A stretch of DNA of 64,000 nucleotides from Pyrenophora tritici-repentis. Taxonomy: Eukaryota; Ascomycota; Dothideomycetes; Pleosporales; Pleosporaceae. Location: positions 3,472,001-3,536,000 of the forward strand of contig NC_089390.1 of the NCBI RefSeq assembly GCF_003171515.1. Direction: 5' to 3'. This document shows, one piece after another, positions 1-13,125 of this stretch. The first letter of the stretch is position 1, and every line of letters begins with the position of its first letter. The translations under genes were made by a program, and so were the position numbers. A model generated the notes under the pieces. It searched no databases, was not told where the DNA came from, and was given only the letters and a program-made list of their open reading frames with translations.

Positions 1-860
1 AAGGTTGTTCGCCCCTCTATAAGGCTATTTACGGCTAGTGGGAATTTGCAACCTGGAAGTGGTCGACGACGAGCCGAAGACGTTTGCGACGGAACAATGG
101 ACGATGCCGGTGAATGGGAAGGGGGGATGATGCGCGCGAAAGAGGCGGGCGTCGTGCTATTTGTACCTTGACCGTCTTTTCGTGAAGGCGTGGCACGTGT
201 CTATCTCCCCAGCACATAACGCAGGCGACTCTCGACTTTATCTGGCGGCAATGCCTCTGCTGCTTGTGCGCGCAGTAGTCTACCGTACATGGTCATTACC
301 CTGCGGCATGGCCGACCTTCGCCGCCGGTACTCGAAGAAGCTACAAGGGGCGGAGAGGGCATGTATTTTGCTATCCATTGGCGCTGCAGCCTCTGCGTGT
401 GGACGTCAATACTACCTACATACATGACCGAAAGCCTCCGATTCTAGCCTCGCGAGCATCGAGCATGAGTCGGCCCTGCAGCAGGCATGCAAGACTCATC
501 ACCGACACTGACATGCAGCAAACCCGCCATTGTCGACAGGGCGGCCACATCCCATCTCTGCCTCCATAGACCCGATCACCACCACTACGCACTACGCACT
601 ACACACTTACAGTACGCACTACCAGCTAGCCACACCTGCCTTCTAGAACAAAGCGGGGCTCTAGAAAATCCTTAGCAAACCCTGAACAAAACCTTGGAAA
701 TCACCAGCGCCGTACCACTTGCCTAAACCCGAACCTGGAAAGCGCAACCATGGCAGCTCACTACATCATGTCCACTGACTCAGCACTTTGTCAACGGCGC
801 CCTTCCCGCCCATGGAACATGGAAACGGCGGACACGTAAAGTAATCATGGCACCACTACA
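1..860. other. Intergenic sequence, no gene recognised
   Basis: No open reading frame here has an ATG start together with a recognisable domain. A loose short repeat of the type CACTACGCACTAC lies near 580-625. The right end is the 3' flank of the transporter gene that follows on the minus strand. Confidence 0.5.
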
Positions 861-2653
861 CTACAACCGTCCCTGTATCCTTCCTAATCTCCTTGTAGCC
901 AATGCCGCCAAACAGGCCGAACAGGCCCCAATGAACAAGCAGACCGCAATAGCATTCGGCCCATCTGTCCTGTGGTGTTCCTCTGGCGGCGCATCGCTCA
1001 ACTCTGGGCTCTTGCCAGGCTCAAGGATCGAAAACACCACCCAAGAAATGCCTGTACCCATGAACTGCGGCAATGTAGTGTATAGGTTCATGATGCCGAG
1101 GTACTGTCCGGAGCTTGCCCCTCCGCTAGACGTCGTGCTGTCGTTAGCCTTTTCGAGTTTGTCCTGGGCCTCGGACATGTCAATTGAAGCGCGCTTCAAA
1201 TGTGTTGAGCGTGAAGACGCTGTATTCAGGTGATTAATTTCTACCCCGAGGAACGCAAAGGGCGCCCAGCAGGCTACCGACCACGATCTGCCTGATGTCA
1301 GCTCAAAAACCCACATACACAGCACTGCAGTCATCACTTACACGCCACAGAAAGCAATAATGATGGTCGCATGTCTCAGGCTCTTCACAAAGGGCGCCAT
1401 GCACATGCTGCTTGCGAATATGCAATGAGCAGTCGTCCATGCCGTGAGCAGACTTGGCTTATATTTCTCCAGTCCGCTCAAACCTGGTGCGCGTTTTGAC
1501 GAATGGGAGAAGCCAGGCGTCGTTTCCTCTTCTTCTGGACTTCGGACGAAGAAGGGAAGCAGCACGGACATCACAAAGGTGATGACCGAGAAGGCAATGA
1601 GCGCCATGGACCCGATGCGGCCAACTTTGCCTGTGAGGTCGCCTGCTGCTTTGACGTCTGCGGGTGCGTCGTAACGAAGATAGACTTCGCCAACCCAGGT
1701 TGTGCTATAGAAGAGGAACGGAAACCAGCCTAGGTCATGGTTAGCTTCTATCCCAAGCAGTGACTGAACGCAACATACCGATCCAGGCCCAGAACTGTAC
1801 AGTGCAAATAGCCTGTATGCTCCTTGGCAAATTCAAAGCAGTATGAACGATAGTACCGAGCACCTGCTTGAAATTCAACCCTTCTCCCACTGCTGATCCA
1901 TCACTGATCAATACCCTTTCTGTAACAGCCCAGCTTGTCGTCCCGATAGCTAAACACAGCGTCATTGCTGCAACACCCGCTAGTTGTTTGAACTGCGTAT
2001 CTCCCAGCATCGATCCGAATACGCTCCTCAAGTCGATTGACCCAGCCCCATACCCACATAAACTGCCCACAGCAACCATCCTACTCGCCCAACTACTGCC
2101 CATCTGTTGTTTCTCAATCGGCAAAGTATCAACCACCAGACCTCTACAGCTTCCCTGTACCGCATTGATAGCAAAGTCTATCCCATATATACTAAACACA
2201 GCCAGGTATATGGTCGCGCTCTTGGCCGCTGCCTCATCTTTTATGAAATATCGAACCACTTCTTTCGTCCAACCCAGCAATAGCAGGAACATTGCTACTA
2301 GTATCGTACCGAAAAACATAAACGGCCGTCGGCGACCCCACCGAGAGGTGGAACGGTCTGCGACGACACCGACAATGGGCTGCATTATGAGGCCGGAAAT
2401 TGGACCAGCAACCCAGACGAGGGAGATTTTGGACTTTGTGAGGCCGAGCTCGAGGAGGTAGGGTGTACAGTAGGACATTTCAAAGTTCCAACAAAACCTA
2501 GATCCAAGTCAGTATGTAGTGCTTGTAGGAAAGACTGGGGGAACAAGAAGCGTACTGGATACCAACGAGCGACGCCGTAAGCAAGGCCATGCGCATGCTC
2601 TCGGTCGAGCCCTTGACGGAAGGTGTGCCCTGCCATTGTGCAACAGAGGGCAT
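861..2653 (-). CDS. Sucrose/GPH-family (SLC45-like) sugar transporter
   Basis: A twelve-helix major-facilitator sugar:proton symporter of the plant SUT / animal SLC45 type, expected in the plasma membrane and carrying sucrose or a related glucoside with protons. Four exons join in frame: 2653-2556, 2497-1779, 1729-1342 and 1287-861, giving 543 residues. The start ATG at 2653 opens MPSVAQWQG, and the family run KGSTESMRMALLTASLVG precedes the first intron. Seen in the protein: the signature loop RWGRRRPFMFFG between helices 2 and 3, a PIVGVVADR segment, the QFWAWIGWFPF segment across intron 2, and YTTLPQFMGTGIS near the C terminus. A central cytoplasmic loop carries an acidic stretch (SPEEEETTP). 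The gene is divergent from myosin V, 2.5 kb away. Substrate specificity cannot be read from the sequence. Confidence 0.85.
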
Positions 2654-5182
2654 CTTGGCCAATTCACCTTGCTATTACTCTTCCCAAAAAGTCCGAGACC
2701 CTTGTGTCGCGTGCGGCTCCTGTGATAAGCAGTTATGTAAACGTGGAAGGTCGCATTGGGTAATGTTGTACGTTTAGGTTCGGCTCAATGCAGGGGAATT
2801 CGCTCGAACCGCAGGAACGCAGGAACAGAGTGTAATTAGAGTACAAAGGAATAGGACTCGAGTGAGCGAAAGGAAGTTGGTATTCTAAGGAATCTATCTG
2901 GAGGAGCGTGAGACTGCAAGGGGAGACGTCGTCAGCTCCATGGCTTGGCCGTATCGCTTGTCGAGATGATGCGGACGTGTCGGGACCGTTGGAAGGCCAT
3001 AAGATGCCAAACATAGCTAGCGCGCTAGACTGAGCGGGCCGTGCTCAGGTGTGGCGCACCCCGACAGCCTGGTCGGCACTGCTGGTACCGATGTCACGAT
3101 GTTGTTGTCCGTTGCACCTCCATGGCCTACCACCAACTTGTTTTGTTTTCATGTGTCACTATGACTTTCTATTTGGTCGTTTTTTTGTCACAGACTTTTG
3201 ACATTGTCGAAAAGTCCATAAGTAGTAACAGAAATTACGAGCATTTCCCACGGGACTGCCTAAGCACAAGCTGTGTGTCTGCGCAAGCCGTCATCCGTCT
3301 GGGCGTAGCTTAGCGATACAAGAACTTGTATCAGGCTTGTAACAAGTCGTCATGATGATTAAATAATCTTGCAGAATGAATAATTAGTGTGCAGCGATGT
3401 GGATATATCCGGGTTAAAACAACAGCAGGAATATCAGCTGGCACTACTACTGATACTACTGAGTCTATTTCCAGCCCGAACTGATCTCATAATGAGCATG
3501 CAGGCTATCCTTTTCTCTAAAAGAACTGTGTTGATATCAGCTGGCACAGACCGCAAATTCCAAGTTTGTGGGAACGCAAACGTATATAGTAGTTTTAATA
3601 GAGGCAACTTATATTAGTTAACTTAGTTACTGAATTCAATATCGATTCGGGTTAAAATAGAAGCGGTGGTGATATGTAGTCACACAATGGCGTAGATGTG
3701 ACGCAAGTCAAGGTCGAAAAGAGTTGTAGTAGTTGAGTTGTGACATAGCCATCACGGATTTAAAGCGTAAATGTGCAGTAAACGTCTAATCATGAGAGAG
3801 GCGTCTCTACTCATGTGTGTACATACTGATGTCAGCTCGGCGGCGGATTTCTCACGTGACATCACCAAGTGCGATTGGGAATAGACTTAGGTAAGCATAG
3901 CGGGGCATCTGTCTGCATGTGGGCACTGTTGGGGAATCTCGACGGATAAGCGTTATCGCACGTGATTAGTTTGTACCTCTATATTTATGGTCATGGAACC
4001 TCTGTCAATGCAATCACCTGGGTGTCATAAAACACTGGACAGTGTGGCTAAGCACCCAATAGACGTTTCTAGCGACTACAGTAGCTTTTTTACATTGGTA
4101 TGTCCCATATTTAATGACATCCGGGTGCAATGCAAGCAGGGACAGAAACTTGGTTCATATTACGTACATCTACAGATAGCGCACGTGTTTGTCTAGCTCG
4201 TTTCACACATGTGAATGAACTGAGTCCGATGCTGGTAGCGAGCTCGTAGATGACAGGCAAATGTGGAGTAATTTGAGAGAACGCTATTACGTTGGGGCTC
4301 GATGATGCAATGAGACGTGATGGGTGTCGAGTGTACTAACCATCAGGCTCTTGCATGTTCAAGAAGTCGTTGAAAGTGTATAGAGATGCACGTACCTAGG
4401 CACTAAACTTTCTAATGTTCAGGAGATGGCCAGTTGGTGATAGATACATGTGTAAATTTCCAAGACTCACACACGCCTCCTGTCCACGTGTACGGGAAAC
4501 AGCGAATCGAGGGCCCTGTCTCACAATGGTGGCCAAAGTCAGAAGGGATGTGCAGGCCCCGATTCCCCGAGGCACGATACGTTTGCAGGTCTGAGGGGAA
4601 GATGACACGAGTGGGGAACGGTACAGCGAGTAAGGAGAGCGGGCGGTGTTTGAGGATAGCGGGCAACATGTGGCAAAGCTAAACGGTGTTGCGACATGGC
4701 ACATAAAGGGCGAGGGAGGCTGCAGGCTGCATATGGGGACGCAGGTGTGCAGGCTGGAGTGAGGCTATTTCATATGCAGACCTGACGAGGTGCCCCAGGG
4801 CCGTGCATAAGATGAGACGGGCTTTTGGTGATTTGAGTGGTGGTTGGCCGGGACCCCTAACTAATGTGGGTTCGGGCGGTGAACAGCACGTTAGCGTGTT
4901 AATGTGACCAGAGAAAGTCGACAACCGCTGGCGTTCGCATCACCACACGAATGCACTTTCTCTCCGCAGGGGATGCATCGAGCACTGTGACTGCAGCGAT
5001 AGCGAACGCTGACGACAAGACGCTGAGAAAGAAGCAGACGAGCAAGAAGAAGCCAGCGGCCGCGCACCGACGTAGGGAGCTGGGCATATATCAAGACCCA
5101 GAGCCACAGGGAGCCCTTGGACCCTGACACCGCACCGCCATTTGGGGGGGAAGACAACAGAGAGGGACCACAACCGCCTGCC
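2654..5182. other. Long divergent intergenic region between transporter and myosin V genes
   Basis: About 2.5 kb containing the 5' flanks of both neighbours. The part from about 3,150 to 4,350 is more AT-rich and holds one MITE-like element (4015-4127) and two short repeated words: gggttaaaa at about 3412 and 3648, and atatcagctggcac at about 3432 and 3535. No coding region could be supported. Confidence 0.5.
4015..4127. mobile_element. MITE-like element, copy A
   Basis: A 113-bp element bounded by CACCTGGGTG and a matching CATCCGGGTG end. The inner terminal inverted repeat is TGTCATAAAACACTGGACA, mirrored as TGTCCCATATTTAATGACA. It is flanked by the 4-bp direct repeat CAAT. The core word AGCGACTACAGT is shared with the copies at 16344, 16626 and 17903. 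There is no coding capacity. Confidence 0.7.
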
Positions 5183-8100
5183 ATGGCTCACATTTACGAT
5201 ATCGGCACCCGGGCATGGCAGCCCGACACCACTGAGGGCTGGGTTGCCTCGGAGGTGACAGACAAGCAGATTGCGGGGGATAAGGTGAAGCTGGTGTTTA
5301 CGCTGGAGAATGGAGAGGTGCGTCCGCAACTCAACAACATGCCTGTGTCTTGTAGTCGAGGAATACTGACGCTCCAATGTGCAGACCAAGTCTGTGGAGA
5401 CGACGGTAACAGCCATTCAGACTGGCGAGGACCCGAATCTCCCACCACTGATGAACCCGGCCATGCTCGAGGCCAGCGACGACCTTACGAATCTCTCGCA
5501 TTTGAACGAGCCGGCTGGTACGGATCCATCCCCGGTACATGCGCGCGAACAAACACTAACATGTGTGCAGTGCTCCAGGCCATCAAACTCCGTTATCTCC
5601 AGAAGGAAATCTACACATACTCGGGTATTGTCCTGATTGCGACAAATCCCTTTGCGCGAGTCGACTCACTCTATGTGCCCGGCATGGTCCAGGTCTACGC
5701 TGGCAAGCAGAGATCCTATGGTGCCCCTCACCTGTTCGCCATTGCTGAGGAAGCTTTTGCGTAAGGTTTCCCAGTCACCACTTCCCATCATGAATAGCTG
5801 CTAACCCAACCCCCCACAGCGACATGATGCGAGACCAGAAGAACCAGACTATTGTCGTCTCCGGAGAGTCAGGAGCCGGAAAGACCGTCAGTGCCAAATA
5901 CATCATGCGATACTTCGCCACGCGCGAGTCCCCAGACAACCCGGGAAAGCGAAGAGGCAAGGTCGACTCGATGAGCGAGACCGAAGAGCAGATTCTAGCC
6001 ACCAACCCCATCATGGAAGCTTTTGGTAATGCCAAAACAACGCGAAACGACAACTCCTCCCGGTTTGGTAAATACATTGAGATCTTGTTCAACAAGCAGA
6101 CGGATATCATTGGTGCGAAGATCAGGACATACTTGCTAGAACGGTCAAGACTGGTGTTCCAGCCGCTTAAGGAGCGCAACTACCATGTCTTCTACCAGCT
6201 CGTCGCGGGTGCTACAGACGAGGAGCGCGAAGAGCTGTCTCTCAAATCGGTTGAGGAGTTTAGCTACCTCAACCAGGGAAGCGCACCTATAATCGAGGGC
6301 ATGGATGACGTGGCCGAGTTCAAGGCGACCAGACAGTCTTTGACAAAGATCGGTGTAGCGCCCGAAACCCAGTCTGGCATCTGGCGCCTGCTTGCCGCGC
6401 TGCTGCACATGGGAGACGTCAAGATCACGGCAACCAGGACAGATTCAAATCTCTCGCCCGATGAGCCTGCGCTCGTCAAGGCATGCCAGCTGCTCGGAAT
6501 AGACGCCACTACCTTCGCTAAGTGGATCGTGAAGAAGCAACTCATTACTAGAGGAGAGAAGATCGTCTCAAATCTTACTCAACAACAAGCTATAGTAGTT
6601 CGAGATTCCGTTGCCAAGTTCATCTATTCGAGTCTGTTTGACTGGCTAGTCGAGCGCACCAACGAAAGTCTAGCCACCGAAGAGGTCCTTGCCAACGCCC
6701 ATACATTTATCGGTGTCTTGGATATCTATGGTTTTGAGCATTTTGCCAAGAACTCTTTCGAGCAGTTCTGCATCAACTACGCCAACGAGAAACTGCAACA
6801 AGAGTTCAACGCCCACGTTTTCAAGCTAGAACAAGAAGAGTATATGCGCGAACAGATTGACTGGACTTTCATCGACTTTGCTGATAATCAGCCCTGTATC
6901 GACCTTATTGAAGGTAAACTGGGTATCTTGTCACTGCTAGACGAAGAGTCTAGGTTACCCATGGGTTCCGACGAGCAGTTTGTTACCAAGCTACACCACA
7001 ACTATTCTGGAGACAAGCACAAGTTTTACAAGAAGCCTCGATTCGGAAAGTCTTCCTTCACTGTCTGTCATTATGCCATTGACGTCACATATGAGTCGGA
7101 CGGATTCATCGAAAAGAACAGAGATACTGTACCTGACGAGCACATGGAAGTACTTAAGGCTTCAAGCAACAAGTTCTTGACCCAAGTCTTAGAAGTTGCA
7201 GCATCGATCCGCGAAAAGGAGACTGCAAACAACGCCTCCTCTAAGCCTGGTACTGCTATGTCTGCTGGACGAAGGATGGCTACCAACCGGAAACCTACAC
7301 TTGGTGGTATCTTTAAGTCTTCTTTAATTGAGCTCATGCAGACGATAAACTCGACTGATGTCCACTATATCCGGTGCATCAAGCCTAACGAGGCCAAGGC
7401 CGCCTGGCAGTTCGATGGGCCTATGGTCCTGAGTCAATTGCGGGCCTGTGGTGTTCTTGAAACCGTCAGAATCAGTTGTGCTGGTTACCCCACCAGGTGG
7501 ACTTACGAGGAATTTGCCCTGCGCTACTACATGTTGGTCAGGTCCAATGAGTGGACCCCAGAAATCCGGAACATGGCTACGGCGATTCTCAAGAAAGCAC
7601 TGGGTACTGGCAAAAACGACGGTACCGACAAGTACCAAATGGGTCTGACTAAGATCTTCTTCCGAGCTGGTATGCTTGCTTTCCTAGAGAACCTACGTAC
7701 TGCCAGGCTCAACGATGCGGCCGTCATGATCCAGAAGAACCTCCGAGCCAAGTACTACCGCCGCATCTACCTCGAAATGCGGGAAGCTGTGATCTTTGTG
7801 CAGTCGTTGGCTAGGGGCTACATGACCAGGGAGAAGACTGAGGAGGCGAGGCAAGTCAGAGCCGCGACTACCATCCAGCGAGTTTGGCGCGGCAGCAAGG
7901 ATCGCAAACGCTTCCTCGTTATCCGCAACTCGCTCATCAAGTTTGAAGCCATCGCAAAGGGTTTCCTTCTGCGTAAGAATCTCTTGGACAAGAGACTTGG
8001 TGATGCTGCTCGTATGATCCAGCGGAACTGGCGCAAACAACGCTATATCCGCGCGTACAAGAAGGAAATCAACGACATCATCACTGTGCAGAAGCTCTGG

Positions 8101-10204
8101 AGGGGAAGGAAGGCCCGCCGAGAATACAAAGTTCTCCGTGCTGAATCCCGCGATCTCAAGAATATTTCATACAAGCTGGAAAACAAGGTCGTGGAGCTTA
8201 CCCAGAATCTCGGTACGATGAGGGAGCAGAACAAGTCGCTCAAGTCGCAGGTGGAGAACTACGAGAACCAGATCAAATCGTACAAGGAACGCAGTCGAAC
8301 GCTCGAAAACCGTCAGAAAGAGTTGCAAGCCGAGGCCAACCAGGCTGGTATCACCGCTGCCAAGCTCAGTCAAATGGAAGACGAGTACAAGAAACTGCAG
8401 ACAAGCTACGAGGAGAGCAACGCAAAGATGCGGCATTTGCAAGAGGAAGAAAAGGAGCTCCGTGCCACGCTTAAGAGGACTACCGAGGACCTTGAGCAGT
8501 CAAAGAGGAAGAGCAACATCACTGAGACCGAGAAGGTGTCGCTCCGCCAGCAACTCGCCGAGTTGCAGGAGCAGGTTGAGATCATGAAGCGAGCTGGCCC
8601 TATCAGCGACCTCACCAATGGTCATGCTCCCAGCATAGCCCCCAGTAGCCTGATCAAGCTTGTCTCATCGAAGAAACCCAAGAGGCGCAGTGCCGGGCCG
8701 GATACTCGCGAGCTCAACCGCTTCAGCGAACAATACAACCCACGACCAGTCTCAATGGCTCCTGGCTCTACTATCCACCGACAAAACCTCTCTGGCTCAA
8801 CCTTTGCTCAGCTTGATAATGTCGAGCTGGAGCTTGAGAACATCCTTGCCGAGGAGGATATGTTGAACGATGAGGTCACCCTCGGTCTTATCAAGAACCT
8901 GAAGATACCTTCTCCTACTACCACACCTCCCCCTACGGACAAAGAAGTCCTCTTCCCTGCCTACCTTATCAATCTTGTTACATCAGAGATGTGGAATAAT
9001 GGCTTTGTTAAGGAATCTGAGCGTTTCCTTGCTAACGTCATGCAATCGATTCAACAAGAGGTGATGAATCACGACACAGAAGACGCAATCAACCCAGGCG
9101 CTTTCTGGCTCTCAAACGTCCACGAGATGCTGTCGTTTGTGTTCCTTGCTGAGGACTGGTACGAGCAACAAAAGACCGACAATTACGAGTACGACCGACT
9201 ACTTGAGATTGTCAAGCATGATCTTGAGAGTCTCGAGTTCAACATCTATCACACATGGATGAAGGTGCTCAAGAAGAAGCTACACAAGATGATTATTCCT
9301 GCTATCATCGAATCGCAGTCGTTACCAGGCTTTGTCACCAACGAAAGCAACCGCTTCCTTGGCAAGTTGCTCCAGGGCAGCAACACCCCCGCCTACAGCA
9401 TGGACAATCTGCTCACGCTGCTCAACAGCGTATACAAGGCTATGAAGGCATACTACCTTGAGGACTCGATCATCACACAGTGTGTCACCGAGTTGCTGAG
9501 GCTAGTCGGCGTCACCGCGTTCAATGACCTGCTCATGCGCCGTAACTTCCTTTCCTGGAAGCGAGGTCTCCAAATCAACTACAACATCACACGTATCGAA
9601 GAGTGGTGCAAGTCTCACGATATGCCTGAAGGCACACTCCAGCTTGAGCACCTCATGCAAGCCACCAAGCTGCTTCAGCTGAAGAAGGCTACATTGAACG
9701 ACATTGAGATTATTCAGGACATCTGCTGGATGCTGAGTCCCAACCAGATCCAGAAGTTGCTCAATCAGTACCTCGTGGCTGATTATGAACAGCCGATCAA
9801 CGGCGAGATCATGAAGGCTGTTGCGTCGCGTGTAACAGAGAAGAGCGACGTGTTGTTGCTTACAGCCGTTGACATGGAGGACAGTGGCCCGTACGAGATT
9901 GCGGAACCCCGAGTCATTACAGCATTGGAGACATACACGCCCTCATGTAAGTTTATATTCTCATCCATCCTCAGGTCACTCACACCACTTGCTAATTTGT
10001 CTTATAGGGCTACAAACACCTCGTCTCAAGCGCCTTGCAGAGATCGTCTCTCAACAAGCCATTGCGCAACAAGAGAAGCTCGAGTTTGACGACGAAGCAC
10101 CCAACGGTCAGAGCAACGGTGATGCCATGAACGCACTGACTGGCGGCATGAACGGCGGAGGCATGAATGGCCACGGAACGATTGAGGAAGGTATTGAAGC
10201 ATGA
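5183..10204 (+). CDS. myoE: Class V myosin heavy chain (MyoE/Myo2-like)
   Basis: Actin-based motor that carries secretory vesicles and organelles to the growing tip. Five exons (5183-5317, 5385-5517, 5571-5760, 5820-9946, 10008-10204) give 1,593 residues, the usual length. The start is taken at MAHIYDIGTRAWQP; an in-frame extension upstream looks like 5' leader. Domains seen: SH3-like N terminus (1-60); motor domain (about 70-780) with P-loop GESGAGKT (168-175) and the LDIYGFEHF and LRACGVLETVRIS segments; six IQ motifs (about 786-927), e.g. IQRVWRG and VQKLWRGRKARR; a coiled coil (about 930-1080); and a C-terminal DIL cargo domain (about 1330-1475). The extreme C terminus is Gly/Asn-rich. 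It is convergent with the phosphoglycerate dehydrogenase gene. Confidence 0.95.
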
Positions 10205-11017
10205 AGTTAGCATATATTTGTGAGCGAAATTTGGTATTAGACATGACCCGACACGAAGCACAATAAGGCCCGCAATGCTTTGTAGTTGTAGCTGTCTTTT
10301 GTCAGTCTAGGCTGGCTTCTGGGCGGCAAAACATGCAGCAGAAATTACGGGGGTCTTGGAGGATGGCGTATGATGATGATGTTGGGTGTTTAATGCTGGG
10401 GAAATGCAATTCTTTTTTCTTTCTCTCAATGACTTGCTTCTCGTGGTTCTTAATTGTGATTGTAATCTGCATGTAATACAAGCTTGTTGAAGTGTTGAGA
10501 GACTGTTGGAGTATAGTTGGCAACATGCAAGGCGTGACCAGTGTACAAAGTTCGACAACTACGACAGCGACAGCGACGACGACCAAGTCCTGGCTGTGCT
10601 AGTCTCTTGAGAAGCCACCTGGTGTAGATCCCTGGACCTCCTTTCCAGGAGTGTAGAGAAAAGGAAGAAGAAGGGCTATTTGTTTAATAATTTCACATGT
10701 ATTCAATTGCATTGATACGTGGAATGCTAGTAATAAAATTCACTATGGTGTTGAAACAATGTGTGCTTTTCCAATCCCTTTTTACTGCCCATGGCGCATT
10801 TGCAAGAAAGACCACCTTTGTCTTCTTCTCAGACGCCGTGTTGAAGTCTATTGCCCCTAATTTTCAGATCGCGAATATGCGGCAGAGACGCTAGCATATC
10901 CAAAACGGTATCATTCTCATGCTGTCGAATGAGCGCATTAGCAGCAGCAGTGTGAGAGCGAAAAGGTCTGTGCTTGCGTCTCACTTGTCCGCGATGCTGG
11001 ATCTTGGTGGTGTCCGT
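10205..11017. other. Convergent 3' flanks, no gene recognised
   Basis: About 0.8 kb between two convergent genes. It contains 3' untranslated sequence and AT-rich stretches, with no supported reading frame or repeat. Confidence 0.5.
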
Positions 11018-12543
11018 CTAGTACAAGACTCTTGTACGGATACATGCTGATGGGCGGATTAGTATAGTCCTCATAATAGGAAAAGTCGGGGGAAGGGAGG
11101 GGGTAAAGAAGGAATCTTACAAGACAGTTCCTCGAGACTGGTGACGAGATCCCGAATTTCGCCTTCCTTGACTTCACTGATATCTGCCATGAGGTAGGCA
11201 ATGTCGTTTCTAGAGTCGGACATTTGCTTCTCGATGTTATGGTGGAGGAGGATGCCGTTGACCTGTCTCAGTACACCAGGTACGTTCTTATGAATGTAGA
11301 TGACACGCATGCAGTCGGGTTGGTCAAGTGTCAAGCTTCTCAGGTTAACTTCGGGCATGTTGACGGCCCCAAGTGTAGTTCCTTCATTGACATAGCGCAC
11401 TAGTGCTGTGCTGACTTCGACACCGATTGCGCTCTGTGCTTCTTCGGTGCTGCCACCAATGTGAGGGGTTAGAATTATGTTCTTGAGTCCGATAAGGTCC
11501 TTGGTCCAGTTGTTGAGGTCGTTGGTGAAGTAATCGCCGTTGCCTGCGGGCTCGTTGGGGAACACGTCGATGGCGGCACCGGCAAGCTTGCCAGAGCGGC
11601 TAGCCTCGATCATGGCGGAGATATCCACGACGGTGCCGCGCGCGTTGTTGATGAGGTAGCTGCCATCCTTCATCTTTGCAAACTGCTCCTTGCCGATGAG
11701 GTTCTCGGTCTCGGCAGTCGCAGGAACGTGTAGAGAGACAAAGTCGGAATGAGCTAGGAGCTCATCTAGGGACTGTACTTGTCGGGCCGTACCCAGCCCC
11801 ATGGTGGTGAGGACGTCGTAGTAGATGACAGCCATGCCCATGGACTCGGCCAGCACACTCAGTTGGCTGCCAATGTGCCCGTACCCGACTATACCCAGCG
11901 TCTTGCCGCGAATCTCACAGCAGCCCTTGCTGACCTTGTTCCAGGTGCCATTGTGAAGTTCCATGGAGCGGTCGGCCAGCTGGCGAGCAAGGGCGATGAT
12001 CTCTGATATGACGAGTTCGGCGACGGAGCGCGAATTGCTAAAGGGCGAGTTGAAGACGGCGATACCCTTGCTTGCGGCAGTCTGGAGGTCGACCTGATTG
12101 GTTCCAATGCAGAAGCAACCGATAACATGGAGGTTCTTAGCCTCGTCCAAGACCTTCTTGGTGAGCTTCGTCTTTGACCGAATGCCAATGACATGTACAT
12201 GGCGGATCTTCTCAATCAGCTGGTCCTCGCTCAGACTGGCTTTGATAGCCTCGACCTGGTAGCCCTGGCCGCGGAGGATGTCGACACCGGCTTCGTTTAC
12301 ATTTTCTAGGAGTAGGACCTTGATGTCCTTTGTATCGAAGGGCTTCAGCTGTTTCGCGACCTGTTGCGCGTGCGAGTTTGCGGGGAAGCTGCTGTTGCGG
12401 CCATCATAAGAGGCGCCAGGCGGTGGGTGGCGAAAGGTGCCGGGTGGGCTGTGAAAGGAGAGGTTCGGGCTCGTGCTAAGGTTGAGGCTGTTGGAGATGC
12501 TGCGTGCGAGGCTGCTGCCAGCGATGTCTTGTGCGGGAGTCAT
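11018..12543 (-). CDS. SER3: D-3-phosphoglycerate dehydrogenase
   Basis: Catalyses 3-phosphoglycerate + NAD+ to 3-phosphohydroxypyruvate, the first step of serine synthesis, in the cytosol. Two exons, 12543-11121 and a 29-nt last exon 11046-11018, give 483 residues. The last exon is needed because reading through the intron gives a non-conserved tail, whereas splicing yields the family ending STRVLY-like IRTRVLY. Visible elements: NAD-binding GIVGYGHIGS, the catalytic arginine in NNARGTVVD, the catalytic histidine in TPHIGGSTEEAQ, and a C-terminal ACT domain (CMRVIYIHKNVPGVLRQVN) that usually binds serine for feedback control. The first 60 residues are a Ser/Pro-rich fungal extension. SER3 and SER33 are yeast paralogues, so the symbol is by family. 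Confidence 0.93.
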
Positions 12544-13125
12544 GGTGTGTGCGCGCCGAGGTTGTCGGAGGAGGGATGCGATAACTCAAACAGGGTCTAC
12601 TATACGGGAGATAGTCACTACAGTGAGTTTCTTTGCCAAAACACGTCAAAGGCTCAGCAAATCACACAGAGTAATTGCAATCCAAGTCCAAGGAAGCTAC
12701 GACGGCGTCATCGAGCAACAAGACTCCCAGGTCAGATGCCCCCCACTTTTTCTAATACTCGATGACTGGTAAGGTCATTTCTGCCCATAGTGACATGTGC
12801 ACTTTAGTCAACCGGTGTCTGACGCGATGCTTCTCAAAAATTTCTCAAACCGCTGATGATGCCATTTCGCTCTAAGCCTAACCCCGCCACCCGGTCCTCC
12901 GCTTTCGGAAGTCTACATCGCTTGCTGAAGGCTAGTCGCAAATCCGTCCTTCGCAAGCCTGAAGAACACGTGTATAGAAATCACGAGCAGACACGTATAT
13001 TTATGATGCGAAGATGCCCATTTATTCATTATCTATTCACTTGCTTGCATGTGCCAGAGAAAACCCGCTCAAAACACCTCAGAACCTATGTTCAGCGGCA
13101 CCAAGTGTAGACCTGCCCAGACATT
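12544..13125. other. Intergenic, promoter side of SER3 and 3' flank of G6PD
   Basis: About 0.58 kb between two minus-strand genes. No reading frame with an identifiable product was seen. Confidence 0.5.

Noticed and set aside
5117..5182. In-frame upstream start for myosin V
   Set aside because: The extension is Pro/Gly-rich and not myosin-like, while MAHIYDIGTRAWQP matches the usual fungal myosin V start.
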